Source: Pseudomonas sp. NKUCC02_KPG
Lineage (GTDB): Bacteria > Pseudomonadota > Gammaproteobacteria > Pseudomonadales > Pseudomonadaceae
NCBI RefSeq assembly: GCF_019345465.1
Contig: NZ_JAHKRC010000004.1
Location: forward strand, 62,001 to 126,000
Direction: 5' to 3'
DNA length: 64,000 nucleotides
Part shown: positions 49,791-63,482 of the stretch, one piece after another
How positions within the stretch are numbered: position 1 is the stretch's first letter
Layout: each line of letters begins with the position of its first letter
Translations under genes and position numbers: made by a program
Notes under the pieces: model-generated
Databases searched by the model: none
Seen by the model: the letters and a program-made list of their open reading frames with translations, nothing else
Told to the model about the DNA's origin: nothing

Positions 49791-51173
49791 ATGCTCGACG
49801 CCATTCGTTGGGACCCAGATTTGATCCGCCGCTACGATCTGGCGGGTCCGCGCTACACCTCGTATCCGACAGCGATGCAGTTCAACAATCAGGTCAGCCC
49901 GTTCGACCTGCTGCACGCCCTGCGCGAAAGCCGCAAGGCACTGCGCCCGCTGTCGCTGTATGTACACGTGCCGTTCTGCGCCAACATTTGCTATTACTGC
50001 GCCTGCAACAAGGTCATCACCAAAGACCGTGGCCGGGCACAGCCCTACCTGCAAAGGCTTGAGCAAGAAATCCAGATGATTGCCTGTCACCTCGACCCAA
50101 AACAAAAGGTCGAGCAACTGCACTTTGGTGGCGGCACGCCTACTTTCCTCAGTCACGACGAATTACGCCATTTGATGGCCACGCTGCGTCAGCACTTCAA
50201 TCTGCTGGACGACGACTCAGGTGATTACGGCATTGAAATCGACCCGCGGGAAGCCGACTGGTCGACCATGGGCCTGTTGCGTGAACTGGGCTTCAACCGG
50301 GTCAGTATCGGCCTGCAAGACCTCGATCCAGACGTACAGCGTGCCGTCAATCGCCTGCAAAGCCTGGAAGAAACACGGGCAGTGATCGATGCAGCACGCA
50401 CCCTGCAGTTTCGCTCGATCAATATCGACCTGATCTACGGTTTGCCCAAGCAAACCCCCGAGGCCTTTGCGCGAACCGTTGACGAAGTGATCAGCTTGCA
50501 GCCGGATCGCCTGTCAGTGTTCAACTATGCCCACTTGCCTGAACGTTTCATGCCTCAGCGCCGGATCAATACTAACGACCTGCCCTCGCCTGCCGCGAAA
50601 CTGCAGATGCTGGAGCGCACCATCGAGCAACTGACGGGCGCCGGATATCGCTACATCGGCATGGATCACTTCGCGCTGCCGGACGATGAACTGGCAATTG
50701 CCCAGGAAGAGTCAACTCTGCAGCGCAACTTTCAGGGCTACACCACCCACGGTCATTGCGACCTGATCGGGCTTGGCGTCTCGGCCATCAGCCAGATTGG
50801 TGATCTTTATTGCCAGAACGACAGCGACCTGGCGAGCTATCAGCACACCCTGGCCAGCGACCAGCTCGCCACCCACCGTGGCCTGCTGTGCAATCAGGAC
50901 GATCGCATCCGCCGGGCAGTCATCCAGCAGATCATCTGCAATTTGCACCTGCCATTCGCAGACATCGAGCAGGCGTTCAATATCGACTTCCGTGGATATT
51001 TCGCACCTCAATGGCCGACGCTCAAAACCATGGCGGCTGACGGGCTGATTGCTCTGGACGAGCGGCAATTGACCGTATTGCCTGCCGGACGGTTACTGGT
51101 GCGCTCAGTGTGCATGGTGTTCGATGCCTACCTGGAACAGCAAACCCGCCAGCGATATTCGCGGGTGATTTAA
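49791..51173 (+). CDS. hemN: Oxygen-independent coproporphyrinogen III oxidase
   Basis: 460 residues from MLDAIRWDPDLIRRYD with AGGGGAA upstream. Radical-SAM cluster motif VPFCANICYYCACNK (CX3CX2CXC) and glycine-rich HFGGGTPTFLS. Converts coproporphyrinogen III to protoporphyrinogen IX without oxygen, supplying heme when oxygen is low, including for the cbb3 oxidases. Perfect ANR box upstream and anr downstream. Confidence 0.96.
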   Translation: MLDAIRWDPDLIRRYDLAGPRYTSYPTAMQFNNQVSPFDLLHALRESRKALRPLSLYVHVPFCANICYYCACNKVITKDRGRAQPYLQRLEQEIQMIACHLDPKQKVEQLHFGGGTPTFLSHDELRHLMATLRQHFNLLDDDSGDYGIEIDPREADWSTMGLLRELGFNRVSIGLQDLDPDVQRAVNRLQSLEETRAVIDAARTLQFRSINIDLIYGLPKQTPEAFARTVDEVISLQPDRLSVFNYAHLPERFMPQRRINTNDLPSPAAKLQMLERTIEQLTGAGYRYIGMDHFALPDDELAIAQEESTLQRNFQGYTTHGHCDLIGLGVSAISQIGDLYCQNDSDLASYQHTLASDQLATHRGLLCNQDDRIRRAVIQQIICNLHLPFADIEQAFNIDFRGYFAPQWPTLKTMAADGLIALDERQLTVLPAGRLLVRSVCMVFDAYLEQQTRQRYSRVI

Positions 51174-51292
51174 GGTCGCGAACACGACCTCTACAGCATG
51201 AGATGAATGCACCGGTGTGGTGCGGCTGGCCTAGCCTCCCGCACTGGGGTACCCTTGCATCTTATGTGTGTTTTCCTACAAGGATTTAAGAA

Positions 51293-52027
51293 ATGCCCGA
51301 GCCAGTAAAAGTGCGCGCTCATAACCAGGCCCACTGCAAGGACTGCAGCCTGGCACCTCTCTGCCTGCCACTTTCGTTGGACCTGGAAGACATGGACGCG
51401 CTGGAAGAAATCGTCAAGCGCGGGCGTCCACTGAAAAAAGGCGAGTTTTTGTTTCGCCAAGGCGACACGTTTGGCTCGGTCTACGCCGTCCGTTCTGGCG
51501 CATTGAAAACATTCAGCCTGAGCGACAACGGTGAGGAGCAAATTACCGGCTTCCACCTGCCAAGCGAACTGGTCGGCCTTTCCGGGATGGACACGGAAAC
51601 CTACCCTGTATCGGCTCAAGCGCTGGAAACCACTCCCGTGTGCGAAATCCCGTTCGAGCGCCTGGACGAACTTTCCGTGCAACTGCCCCAGCTTCGCCGC
51701 CAGCTGATGCGTGTGATGAGCCGCGAAATTCGCGACGATCAGCAAATGATGCTGTTGCTGTCGAAAAAGACGGCCGACGAACGTATCGCCACCTTTCTGG
51801 TCAACCTGTCAGCCCGCTTCCGCGCCCGTGGTTTCTCGGCCAATCAATACCGCCTGAGCATGTCGCGCAACGAAATCGGCAACTACCTGGGCCTGGCTGT
51901 AGAGACCGTGTCCCGCGTATTCACACGCCTGCAGGAAAATCAGCTGATCACGGCCGAAGGTAAAGAAGTGCATATCCTTGATCCGATCAAGTTGTGCGCC
52001 CTGGCGGGTGGTTCACTGGAAGTCTAA
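51293..52027 (+). CDS. anr: Anaerobic transcriptional regulator Anr (FNR family)
   Basis: 244 residues. Oxygen-labile [4Fe-4S] cluster ligands are C15, C18, C24 ([11 protein letters not shown]) and C117 (PVCEIP). cNMP-type beta-roll ~40-130, long dimer helix ~135-160, helix-turn-helix [22 protein letters not shown] with the E-x-x-SR reading TTGAT half-sites. Activates hemN and cbb3 genes in this same window. AAGGATTTAAGAA ribosome site. No ANR box is visible in its own 119-bp upstream gap. Confidence 0.96.
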   Translation: MPEPVKVRAHNQAHCKDCSLAPLCLPLSLDLEDMDALEEIVKRGRPLKKGEFLFRQGDTFGSVYAVRSGALKTFSLSDNGEEQITGFHLPSELVGLSGMDTETYPVSAQALETTPVCEIPFERLDELSVQLPQLRRQLMRVMSREIRDDQQMMLLLSKKTADERIATFLVNLSARFRARGFSANQYRLSMSRNEIGNYLGLAVETVSRVFTRLQENQLITAEGKEVHILDPIKLCALAGGSLEV

Positions 52028-52079
52028 AACGGCTTGAAAGGTTATACTGGCGCGCTTAACGCACGCCAGGACACCTGAT

Positions 52080-52625
52080 ATGGTCTTCGACGACTTTTGC
52101 CTCAAATCCCTGATCCGCCCGGTAATTGATTTCCCCAAGCCGGGCGTCATCTTTCGCGACATCACCCCGCTCTACCAATCGCCCCGCGCCATGCGCGAAA
52201 TCGCCGACCGCTTTATCGAGCGCTACGTCGAGGCTGACTTCAGCCACATCGGCGCCATGGATGCCCGCGGCTTTCTGATTGGCTCGGTACTGGCTCACCA
52301 GCTCAACAAACCGCTGATCCTGTTTCGCAAACAAGGCAAATTGCCCGCTGACGTATTGGCCGAAGGCTATCAGACGGAATATGGCGAAGCGTTTCTGGAG
52401 GTTCACGCCGACAGCTTGTGCGAAGGCGACTCGTTGCTGATCGTCGATGACTTGATCGCCACTGGCGGCACCCTGATCGCCGCGGCCAACCTGGTTCGCC
52501 GCATGGGCGCCCAGGTATTCGAAGCGGCAGCGATCATTGACCTGCCTGAGCTGGGTGGCTCGCAGCGCCTGCAGGATCTGGGTATACCGACATTCTGCCT
52601 GACCGAATTTTCGTTGACCGAGTAA
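52080..52625 (+). CDS. apt: Adenine phosphoribosyltransferase
   Basis: 181 residues. PRPP-binding motif [18 protein letters not shown]-terminal [13 protein letters not shown] and [13 protein letters not shown] signatures are complete. Salvages adenine to AMP. TATACT -10 candidate at 52042; AGGACA ribosome site. Converges on recR. Confidence 0.94.
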   Translation: MVFDDFCLKSLIRPVIDFPKPGVIFRDITPLYQSPRAMREIADRFIERYVEADFSHIGAMDARGFLIGSVLAHQLNKPLILFRKQGKLPADVLAEGYQTEYGEAFLEVHADSLCEGDSLLIVDDLIATGGTLIAAANLVRRMGAQVFEAAAIIDLPELGGSQRLQDLGIPTFCLTEFSLTE

Positions 52626-52641
52626 TACCGACACTTCACCC

Positions 52642-52663
52642 GTGGGAGCAGGCTGGCTCCCAC
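52642..52663. terminator. REP-derived hairpin between apt and recR
   Basis: GTGGGAGC-AGGCTG-GCTCCCAC, an 8-bp perfect stem; sequence matches the GTGGGAGCGGG arm of the first REP family folded back. No T-tract. Likely ends one or both convergent transcripts. Confidence 0.6.
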
Positions 52664-52688
52664 AGGCGTCACCCCCCGGCAATCCCAG

Positions 52689-53291
52689 TCAGAGCGTAAT
52701 CGGTCGACGCCCCGAGAACGAATGAGCCAGGGTGCCGCCATCGACCAGCTCAAGCTCGCCTCCCAACGGCACACCATGAGCGATACGCGAAGCGATCAGG
52801 CCTTTATTGCTGAGCAGTTGAGCAATGTAATGTGCAGTAGCTTCCCCTTCGACCGTGGGATTGGTCGCCAGGATCACTTCTGCAAAGGTGCCCTGCTCAG
52901 CAATGCGGGTCATTAATTGCGGAATGCCAATGGCCTCTGGCCCCAGGCCATCCAGCGGTGACAAGTGGCCCTTGAGCACGAAGTAACGTCCGCGATAGCC
53001 GGTCTGCTCCACGGCATACACGTCCATCGGGCCCTCGACCACACACAGCAAGGTGTCATCACGGCGCACGTCGGCACACTGGGGGCACAGATCGTCTTCG
53101 GTGAGGGTTCTGCACAGACGGCAATGCCCCACGCCTTCCATCGCCTGGGTCAAGGCCAGCGCCAGACGCGAGCCGCCGCTGCGATCACGCTCAAGCAATT
53201 GCAGAGCCATGCGCTGCGCGGTCTTTTGACCTACACCCGGCAAGGTACGCAAGGCATCGATCAGTTGGCGAATCAGGGGGCTGAAGCTCAT
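52689..53291 (-). CDS. recR: Recombination protein RecR
   Basis: 200 residues. N-terminal helix-hairpin-helix ([16 protein letters not shown]), zinc-binding [16 protein letters not shown] (~57-72), Toprim domain [18 protein letters not shown] and C-terminal Walker-B-like region. With RecFO loads RecA at gaps. Downstream of ybaB but separated from it by a terminator. Confidence 0.95.
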   Translation of the reverse strand: MSFSPLIRQLIDALRTLPGVGQKTAQRMALQLLERDRSGGSRLALALTQAMEGVGHCRLCRTLTEDDLCPQCADVRRDDTLLCVVEGPMDVYAVEQTGYRGRYFVLKGHLSPLDGLGPEAIGIPQLMTRIAEQGTFAEVILATNPTVEGEATAHYIAQLLSNKGLIASRIAHGVPLGGELELVDGGTLAHSFSGRRPITL

Positions 53292-53360
53292 AGGGAAAGG
53301 TCCGACAAAACAACGAGACGCGGTTTATACCCGCGGTGCGGGATGACGTCAAATGCCCGT

Positions 53361-53399
53361 AAAAAAGGCAAAAAAATGCCAGGCTCAGGGCCTGGCATT
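53361..53399 (-). terminator. Intrinsic terminator between ybaB and recR
   Basis: Ten-bp stem AATGCCAGGC / GCCTGGCATT with a 5-nt loop, followed in transcript direction by a T7 run, GCC and a further T6 run. It lies 11 nt after the ybaB stop. Confidence 0.88.
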
Positions 53400-53409
53400 C
53401 AGGAGCGCT

Positions 53410-53748
53410 TTAGAACGGCAGCTTCATGCCCGGCGGCAGTTGCATGCCAGCGGTCACGCCAGACATTTTGTCCTGGCTGTTGGCTTCGATCTTGCGCACG
53501 GCGTCGTTGACCGCAGCGGCGAACAGATCCTCCAGCACTTCACGGTCGTCTTCGCTGACGCCTTCAAGCAGGGCCGGATCAATGCTGACACGCTTGATGT
53601 CGTGACGACCGGTCATGACCACAGTCACCATATCGCCGCCGGCCTTGCCGGTGACTTCTGCATTGGCCAGTTCTTCCTGCATCTTGGCCATTTTTTCCTG
53701 CATCTGCTGCGCCTGCTTCATCAGGCCGGCCATGCCACCTTTCATCAT
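53410..53748 (-). CDS. ybaB: YbaB/EbfC nucleoid-associated protein
   Basis: 112 residues from [26 protein letters not shown] site 7 nt upstream. Helix-sheet-helix tweezer-like DNA-binding dimer; [10 protein letters not shown] and [20 protein letters not shown] are typical, with the [11 protein letters not shown] tail. Between dnaX and recR, the usual gene order. Confidence 0.95.
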   Translation of the reverse strand: MMKGGMAGLMKQAQQMQEKMAKMQEELANAEVTGKAGGDMVTVVMTGRHDIKRVSIDPALLEGVSEDDREVLEDLFAAAVNDAVRKIEANSQDKMSGVTAGMQLPPGMKLPF

Positions 53749-53828
53749 GGGAATCACCTCAAACGTTATTTGGACAATGCTCCCGCAATCAAAACGACTG
53801 CGGGCTGTGAGTTTTTACCCTGGCGTTA

Positions 53829-55880
53829 CTAAGCCTGGGCCTGCGCAACATCGACAGGTTGAATCGTATCTTCCCTCACTGCCGCACCGAACTGTTCGAT
53901 CATTTGCTGGATCAGCGGATCCGCATAGATCGACTCCTCTGCCAGTCGCTGACGCTCTGCACGAAAACGCGAAGCAGCCTGGGCCGGGGTTTCCTGTTCC
54001 GGCTTGACCAGTTCGATAGTCACTTTGAGCGTGCGTTGAGTGTACTGGTTCAACGCCTCGTTGAGTCGGCGCTGCTGGGTCAAGTTAAACAGCGCACTGT
54101 GAGCCGGATCCAGATGCAACAACCAGTCATCCCCGTCAACGGCGATCAAGGTGCAATTGGCGCCAATGCTGGCGGTCATGCCCGATACCGGTAATTTGGG
54201 GAACATGTTCAGCCATTCAAGGGCCAGCCCGGTGGCAGGCATGGCCGCAGGTAACGGCTCGGGCTCCGGAGATGGCTCGGCCGCATGCTCGCTGGCCAGT
54301 TCGTCAAGGTAGCTGTAGGCCGCCGAATCCATGTCCGGCTCGATATAGTCTTCGTCCAGCGGCGGCTCATCGTCGCGATCCATACCCGACAGTGCCGCAT
54401 CAACCTGTTCCGGAGTCGGCTCGGGGATGGACTCCTCGCTCCACTGCGGCGCATCCGGCACAACGCTGTCTGGCGTAGGCAGGGGCATCGGCGGCAACTC
54501 GGGCGGCTCACCGACGGTGTCCAGCACCGACTCAGGCGCAGCCTCGACCTCGATCACCGGTACTGACGGCTCGTTCCAGGGCAAGTCCTTTTCTGGCACG
54601 GCAGGCGCCTTGGGAGGCTCCACAGTCGCAGGAGCGATCACGGGCTCTGCAACCTCGACAACCGGCGTGGGCGCAACAGCAGGCGCAATGACTACTGGCG
54701 CAACAGGTGTTGCAGCCGCTAGGGTTTGGGCGGAATCAACTGTGGCCTGGCTGATCCCCACTGGCTTTAGCGGCTGACTCGGCGCATTGCCGGTATCTGC
54801 CGGGCGGAAGGCCAGCATTCGCAGCATGACCATTTCAAAGCCACCACGCGGGTCTGGCGCCAGCGGCAAATCACGCCGGCCAATCAGGCCCATCTGGTAA
54901 TAAAACTGGACGTCTTCGGCCGGCAGCGCCTTGGCCAGGGCCAGCACGCGATCGCGGTCGCCGTGACCATTGTCGACGCCATCGGGTAACGCCTGGGCAA
55001 TGGCAACCCGGTGAAATACGTTAAGAATTTCGGACAGCACGCCATTCCAGTCCGGACCCTGCTCGGCCAGATGACGCACAGCCTCAAGCAGCGCCCGGGC
55101 ATCGCCTTCGATCAAGGCGTGCAGCAAGTCAAAAACCTGGCCGTGGTCGAGGGTACCGAGCATGGCGCGCACATCGCCAGCCAGGACCTTGCCTTCACCA
55201 AATGCAATGGCCTGATCGGTCAGGCTCATGGCATCGCGCATCGAACCATCGGCTGCACGACCCAACAGCCACAGCGCGTCGTCTTCAAATGGCACGTTTT
55301 CAGCACTGAGCACGTGGGTCAAATGCTCGACCACACGCTCGGGCGTCATGTTTTTCAGGGAAAACTGCAGGCAGCGCGACAGGATCGTGGCCGGCAATTT
55401 TTGCGGATCAGTGGTCGCCAGAATGAATTTTACGTAGGGCGGCGGTTCTTCAAGGGTCTTGAGCAGCGCATTGAACGAATGGCTGGAAAGCATGTGCACT
55501 TCGTCGATCAGGTAGACCTTGAAGCGCCCACGGCTTGGTGCGTACTGCACGTTGTCGAGCAGTTCACGGGTGTCCTCCACCTTGGTACGGCTGGCGGCGT
55601 CGATTTCGATCAGGTCGACAAAACGCCCTTCATCGATTTCGCGACACACCGAGCACTCGCCGCAGGGAGTCGACGTAATACCTGTTTCACAGTTCAGGCA
55701 TTTGGCGATGATCCGCGCGATGGTGGTCTTGCCGACGCCACGGGTACCGGTAAACAGGTAGGCATGGTGCAGGCGCTGACTGTCCAGGGCATTGATCAGA
55801 GCCTTGAGCACATGGGTCTGGCCGACCATTTCGCGGAACGAGCGCGGACGCCATTTACGTGCAAGAACCTGATAACTCAT
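53829..55880 (-). CDS. dnaX: DNA polymerase III subunits tau/gamma
   Basis: 683 residues from MSYQVLARKWRPRSFREMV. Clamp-loader ATPase: Walker A GTRGVGKTT, zinc cysteines CLNCETGITSTPCGECSVC, Walker B LIDEVHML, sensor ATTDPQKLP and SRC motif. Then a Pro/Val/Ala/Glu-rich linker (~370-560) and C-terminal DnaB/alpha-binding domains. I saw no A6G-type slippery heptamer, so I cannot say that a separate gamma form is made. Confidence 0.95.
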   Translation of the reverse strand: MSYQVLARKWRPRSFREMVGQTHVLKALINALDSQRLHHAYLFTGTRGVGKTTIARIIAKCLNCETGITSTPCGECSVCREIDEGRFVDLIEIDAASRTKVEDTRELLDNVQYAPSRGRFKVYLIDEVHMLSSHSFNALLKTLEEPPPYVKFILATTDPQKLPATILSRCLQFSLKNMTPERVVEHLTHVLSAENVPFEDDALWLLGRAADGSMRDAMSLTDQAIAFGEGKVLAGDVRAMLGTLDHGQVFDLLHALIEGDARALLEAVRHLAEQGPDWNGVLSEILNVFHRVAIAQALPDGVDNGHGDRDRVLALAKALPAEDVQFYYQMGLIGRRDLPLAPDPRGGFEMVMLRMLAFRPADTGNAPSQPLKPVGISQATVDSAQTLAAATPVAPVVIAPAVAPTPVVEVAEPVIAPATVEPPKAPAVPEKDLPWNEPSVPVIEVEAAPESVLDTVGEPPELPPMPLPTPDSVVPDAPQWSEESIPEPTPEQVDAALSGMDRDDEPPLDEDYIEPDMDSAAYSYLDELASEHAAEPSPEPEPLPAAMPATGLALEWLNMFPKLPVSGMTASIGANCTLIAVDGDDWLLHLDPAHSALFNLTQQRRLNEALNQYTQRTLKVTIELVKPEQETPAQAASRFRAERQRLAEESIYADPLIQQMIEQFGAAVREDTIQPVDVAQAQA

Positions 55881-56094
55881 TGATAACCGTCGCGTCTGAA
55901 AAGCGGAAGGGGCTAATGCTAGCGGAGCAAGGGCAAAATTGCATCCGATGAGCACTTTTAACTGCTCGCAGTCTCTGCGCAACAGGTTTTACCCACACAC
56001 GGCAACGCGCCGACAATTCAGCAGAAGGCCTGAAGACAGGATCACACGATTTGGATTTTGACTAAAACCCTGCAGAACTGAGGATTTTTAAAAT

Positions 56095-56195
56095 GGAGGC
56101 AACCCCACCAGCCACACCCCGGCACACAATGTTCCCGCTGTGGCTGCTTCCTTCCGGATCTGACCAGGTTCACGGGTAATCGTTGCGGGGGGACC
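56095..56195 (-). ncRNA. ffs: 4.5S RNA of the signal recognition particle
   Basis: On the minus strand the universal tetraloop/Ffh-binding core TCCGGAAGGAAGCAGCC is present, flanked by long complementary arms: GGTCCCCCCGCAACG at the 5' end pairs with GTTGCCTCC-type sequence at the 3' end, through AACCTGGTCAGA and its partners. About 100 nt, the bacterial small SRP size. A T-rich tail follows. The ends are approximate. The rest of the 516-bp dnaX-ligA gap (55881-56094 and 56196-56354) shows no gene. Confidence 0.95.
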
Positions 56196-56354
56196 GATAG
56201 GGTCACCATAACAACATCCGCCTAGCAGCGAACGGCGCCATTGTACCTGTCTGAGAAAAACTTACAACCGCTGCTGCAATAATAAAAAAATGAATGGGTT
56301 CAAGTACTTGGATTCGGGTTGAAACACAGCCTCTCCCCCGGGGCCGATCGTTTT

Positions 56355-56380
56355 GCGGGAGCGGGCTTGCTCGCTCCCAC
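56355..56380. repeat. REP-derived hairpin downstream of ligA
   Basis: GCGGGAGCGGGCTTGCTCGC followed by TCCCAC folds into GGGAGCG/CGCTCCC (56357-56378). It is a first-family REP arm closed on itself, 17 nt after the ligA stop. Confidence 0.75.
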
Positions 56381-56396
56381 AACACCCCATACCCAA

Positions 56397-59733
<3,337 letters not shown>

Positions 59734-59991
59734 GTAATCCCGTGCCCCTAAAAAATGATTCTATGAAGAAGAGCCTAAAGCCCTTTAAAACGTGGCGCCA
59801 ACTCTATGTTCTGACTGGCGTTTTACCCACGTACAAAATAATTAGACGTTAAATTAACACGACCAAAGATAACTTTACACCGTCTGTCGTACTGAGCTAG
59901 GCCCATATAGCCCCCGACTTGTAAGTCATATCGGTCAAATAGTTGATATTTCTCTTACAAGAAGAAAAAAATCGTCCTACATGCTTATAGC

Positions 59992-62900
59992 TCAAGCGTC
60001 GACCATTGCCATCGCCTCCTCGACATCTACCGCTACAAGACGTGAGCAACCAGGCTCATGCATCGTCACACCCATCAGCTGATCCGCCATCTCCATGGCG
60101 ATTTTGTTGTGGGTGATGTAGATGAATTGCACTGTCTGCGACATCTCTTTCACCAACCGTGCATAGCGGCCTACGTTGGCGTCATCAAGCGGTGCATCGA
60201 CCTCGTCGAGCATGCAAAACGGCGCCGGATTGAGCTTGAAAATGGCAAACACCAATGCCAATGCCGTCAGGGCCTTCTCGCCACCGGACAGCAAATGAAT
60301 GGTGCTGTTCTTCTTGCCCGGCGGGCGCGCCATGATGGTCACCCCTGTATCGAGTAAATCTTCGCCCGTCAGTTCCAAATAAGCGCTGCCACCACCGAAA
60401 ACTTTTGGGAAAAGCGCCTGCAATCCACCATTTATCTGATCAAAGGTGTCTTTAAAGCGGCTCCGGGTCTCTTTGTCGATTTTGCGGATTACGTTTTCCA
60501 GCGTATCGAGCGCCTCGACCAGATCGGCATCCTGGGCATCCAGATAGCGCTTGCGCTCCGATTGCTGCTGGTACTCATCGATGGCCGCCAGGTTGATCGC
60601 GCCCAAGCGCTGGATTCGCCCCGCAATGCGCTCCAACTCTTCTTCGGCCTGCTGCTCATTGACCTCGCTGTTCAGGGTGGCAAGCACCCCATGCAAATCA
60701 TAGCCGTCTGCCAGTAACTGATCCTGCAACGCCGTACGCCGCACGCTCAGGGCTTGCCACTCCATGCGCTGCTGCTCCAGCTGGCCACGAATCAGCTGCG
60801 ATTGTTGCTCAGCCTGATTTCGGCGCTTTTCAGCATCCCGCAATTCGCGATCTGCATCTTCAAGTGCGGTCTGGGCAATCTTGAGTTCTTCATCCACGCT
60901 CAAGCGCTTGTCGAGCAACTCTTCGAGTTTCAGACGCAACTCTTCAAGCGGCGCTTCGCCCTCCTCCAGATTGAGGCTGAGCTGCTCGCGCTTTTCAGCC
61001 AGGCGCTCGGCCTGCAGCTCCAGTCGCTCAAGGGCCTGGCGAGTCGAATCGTGCTGCGCTTTCAGCGAGCCCAGACGAACCGCCAACTGATGCGCGTGAT
61101 CCTTGTGCTGCCGGGCATCCTGCCGCACCCGATCAAGACGCTCGCGCAGGCTGTCGCGCTGGGCCAGCAGCAGCTCGCGCTGCTCAGTGTCGGTGGCCAT
61201 CGCATCCAGTGCATCCTGCAAGAGCAGGCGCGCCTCGCCCACCTGCTCATGTTCAAGTGCGCGCTGCTCACCCAGCTCGGCCAGCTCTTCATCCAGACGA
61301 CGACGGCGCAGGGTCAATTGTTCGACCTTGGCTTTGCTGGCGGACAGCCTGGCCTTGATCTCGCCCTGCTGACGCGCCTCGTCCTGCATGCGACGACGAA
61401 CCTGCTCGCGCGCGTCTTCCTGGGTGAGTTGCTGCTCTCTCAGACGCTGGAGCTGTTCTTCCAGAGTCACAAGCGTCGCTTCGCGCTCTTCGCGCTCAAG
61501 CCCCAGACGCTGGATTTCCTGCCCACGCGCCAAGACACCACTTTCGGCCTCACTGGCACGGCGCACCCGCAAAAAGTTGCGTCCAACCCAGTAGCCGTCA
61601 CGGCTGATCAGGCTTTGGCCGTCAACCAATTGCGCACGCAATGCCAGGGCCTGCTCAAGGGTCTCGACCGGTTTTACCTGCCCCAACCAGGGCGCCAGAT
61701 CAAAGTCGGCCTCGACCTTTTCCAGCAAACTGCCCGCCAAATGAGAGGCCTGGGCCCTGCCACTGAACAAGCGCAAATCACCCTGGGCAAAACCGGCCAG
61801 ATCCAGCCGTGCGAAGTCGTCGACCAACACGGCCTGCAAATCGGCACCCAGCACGGTTTCGACCGCCAGCTCCCACCCTGCTTCAACCCGCAAGCCCTCG
61901 GCCAGGCGCGGCTGTTCAGCCAGTTGTTGCTGACGCAGCCATTCACCTGCGCCAGTGCCCGGATCAAGCGCTGCCTGTTGCAGGGCTTCAAGGGAAGCCA
62001 GGCGACCGTTGAGTCGCTGCAGCTCGCCCTGAGCCTGCTGTTGATTCTGTGTCGCCTGGTGCAAGTCGTGGCGCACTTGCTCCAGACGCTCGACCAGTTG
62101 TTCTTCGCTGGCGTGTAATGTTTCCTGGGACAACTCGCTGATGGCCAGTTGCTCACTTAACTCAAGGATCGCCGCATCTTCAGGGTCTGCCGCCAGCAAG
62201 GCCCGCTCTTCAGCCAACCGGCGCTGACGCTCGGCCACACGCTCCATGCTGGTTTCCAGCTGCTGGATGCGAGCCTGCAAGACTTCGGACTGGCGCTGGG
62301 GCTCGGCTGAGCGCTGATTGAAGCTGTCCCACTGCTCCTGCCAACCGTGCATGGTGTGCTCGGACACCTCCAGCGCAGCAGCGGCCTCTTCGGCGGCAGC
62401 GCTGGTCAGCTCTTGCTCGGGCTCCAGCATGTGCAGCTCTTCACCCAGGGTCGCAAGCATCGTGCGGTCGTGACCCAAATGGGATTCGGTTTCCAGGCGC
62501 GAGCGCTCGGCTTCGCGCAGGTCATCCTGCAATTGGCGCAAACGCTGCTGCCCATGCTGAATGCTCTGCTCGACACGGGCGATGTCCCCCCCTACCGAAT
62601 AGAAGCGCCCTTGCACCAGATTGAAGCGCTCTGACAGATCGTGGTGCCCGTCACGCAGGCGTTCGATGCTGGCATCCGCATTGCGTTGCTCGGCCACCAG
62701 GGCTTCAAAGCTGACTTCCTGATTGCCGATGATCGCTTCGCGCTGCCCCACCTGCTCGTTCAGCGCCTGCCAACGCAAGGCCGACAGCTGTGCCTTGAGC
62801 TGACGCTCCTCGGCTTTGTACTCCTGATACTTTTCAGCCGCCTGGGCCTGACGATGCAGGCGCTCAAGCTGACGACCCAACTCGTCTCGCAGGTCGGTCA

Positions 62901-63480
62901 GACGGGCGAGGTTTTCGTGGGTGCGGCGAATACGGTTTTCGGTCTCGCGGCGACGCTCCTTGTACTTGGAGATGCCGGCCGCTTCCTCGATGAAGTTGCG
63001 CAGATCTTCAGGCTTGGACTCGATCAGCTTGGAGATCATGCCCTGCTCGATAATCGAGTAGCTGCGCGGCCCCAGGCCCGTTCCGAGGAAGATGTCGGTG
63101 ATGTCACGACGACGGCACTTGGTGCCGTTGAGGTAATAGGTCGTCTGGCTGTCACGGGTGACTTTGCGCCGAATGGAAATTTCGGCGTAGGCCGCATACT
63201 CACCCAGCAGCGTGCCGTCGGAGTTGTCAAAAACCAGCTCGATGCTGGCCTGACTCACCGGTTTGCGAGTGGTGGAACCGTTGAAGATGACATCCGTCAT
63301 CGACTCGCCACGCAGGTTCTTGGCCGAACTTTCGCCCATGACCCAGCGTACGGCATCGATGATGTTCGACTTTCCGCAGCCGTTGGGACCTACAACCGCA
63401 GCCATGTTGCTGGGAAAGGTCACCGTTGTCGGATCAACGAAAGACTTGAAGCCCGCCAGCTTGATACACGTCAGGCGCAC
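59992..63480 (-). CDS. smc: Chromosome segregation protein SMC
   Basis: 1162 residues from a GTG start (VRLTCIKLAGFKSF), where family members begin. Walker A GPNGCGKSN (31-39), long coiled coils ~170-480 and ~670-1000, central hinge ~500-660, C-motif LSGGEKALTALALVFAI and Walker B FCMLDEVDAPLDDANVGRY near the end. Condensin ATPase acting with ScpA/ScpB. The GTG lies 2 nt after the stop of the next gene upstream, so the two are probably co-transcribed. Confidence 0.95.
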   Translation of the reverse strand: MRLTCIKLAGFKSFVDPTTVTFPSNMAAVVGPNGCGKSNIIDAVRWVMGESSAKNLRGESMTDVIFNGSTTRKPVSQASIELVFDNSDGTLLGEYAAYAEISIRRKVTRDSQTTYYLNGTKCRRRDITDIFLGTGLGPRSYSIIEQGMISKLIESKPEDLRNFIEEAAGISKYKERRRETENRIRRTHENLARLTDLRDELGRQLERLHRQAQAAEKYQEYKAEERQLKAQLSALRWQALNEQVGQREAIIGNQEVSFEALVAEQRNADASIERLRDGHHDLSERFNLVQGRFYSVGGDIARVEQSIQHGQQRLRQLQDDLREAERSRLETESHLGHDRTMLATLGEELHMLEPEQELTSAAAEEAAAALEVSEHTMHGWQEQWDSFNQRSAEPQRQSEVLQARIQQLETSMERVAERQRRLAEERALLAADPEDAAILELSEQLAISELSQETLHASEEQLVERLEQVRHDLHQATQNQQQAQGELQRLNGRLASLEALQQAALDPGTGAGEWLRQQQLAEQPRLAEGLRVEAGWELAVETVLGADLQAVLVDDFARLDLAGFAQGDLRLFSGRAQASHLAGSLLEKVEADFDLAPWLGQVKPVETLEQALALRAQLVDGQSLISRDGYWVGRNFLRVRRASEAESGVLARGQEIQRLGLEREEREATLVTLEEQLQRLREQQLTQEDAREQVRRRMQDEARQQGEIKARLSASKAKVEQLTLRRRRLDEELAELGEQRALEHEQVGEARLLLQDALDAMATDTEQRELLLAQRDSLRERLDRVRQDARQHKDHAHQLAVRLGSLKAQHDSTRQALERLELQAERLAEKREQLSLNLEEGEAPLEELRLKLEELLDKRLSVDEELKIAQTALEDADRELRDAEKRRNQAEQQSQLIRGQLEQQRMEWQALSVRRTALQDQLLADGYDLHGVLATLNSEVNEQQAEEELERIAGRIQRLGAINLAAIDEYQQQSERKRYLDAQDADLVEALDTLENVIRKIDKETRSRFKDTFDQINGGLQALFPKVFGGGSAYLELTGEDLLDTGVTIMARPPGKKNSTIHLLSGGEKALTALALVFAIFKLNPAPFCMLDEVDAPLDDANVGRYARLVKEMSQTVQFIYITHNKIAMEMADQLMGVTMHEPGCSRLVAVDVEEAMAMVDA

Positions 63481-63482
63481 GC

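Noticed and set aside
53829..55880. Programmed frameshift in dnaX producing gamma
   Set aside because: No A AAA AAG heptamer followed by a stem was found in the linker region.
60754..62118. 454-codon plus-strand frame inside smc
   Set aside because: Leu/Gln-rich antisense of the SMC coiled coil, not a gene.
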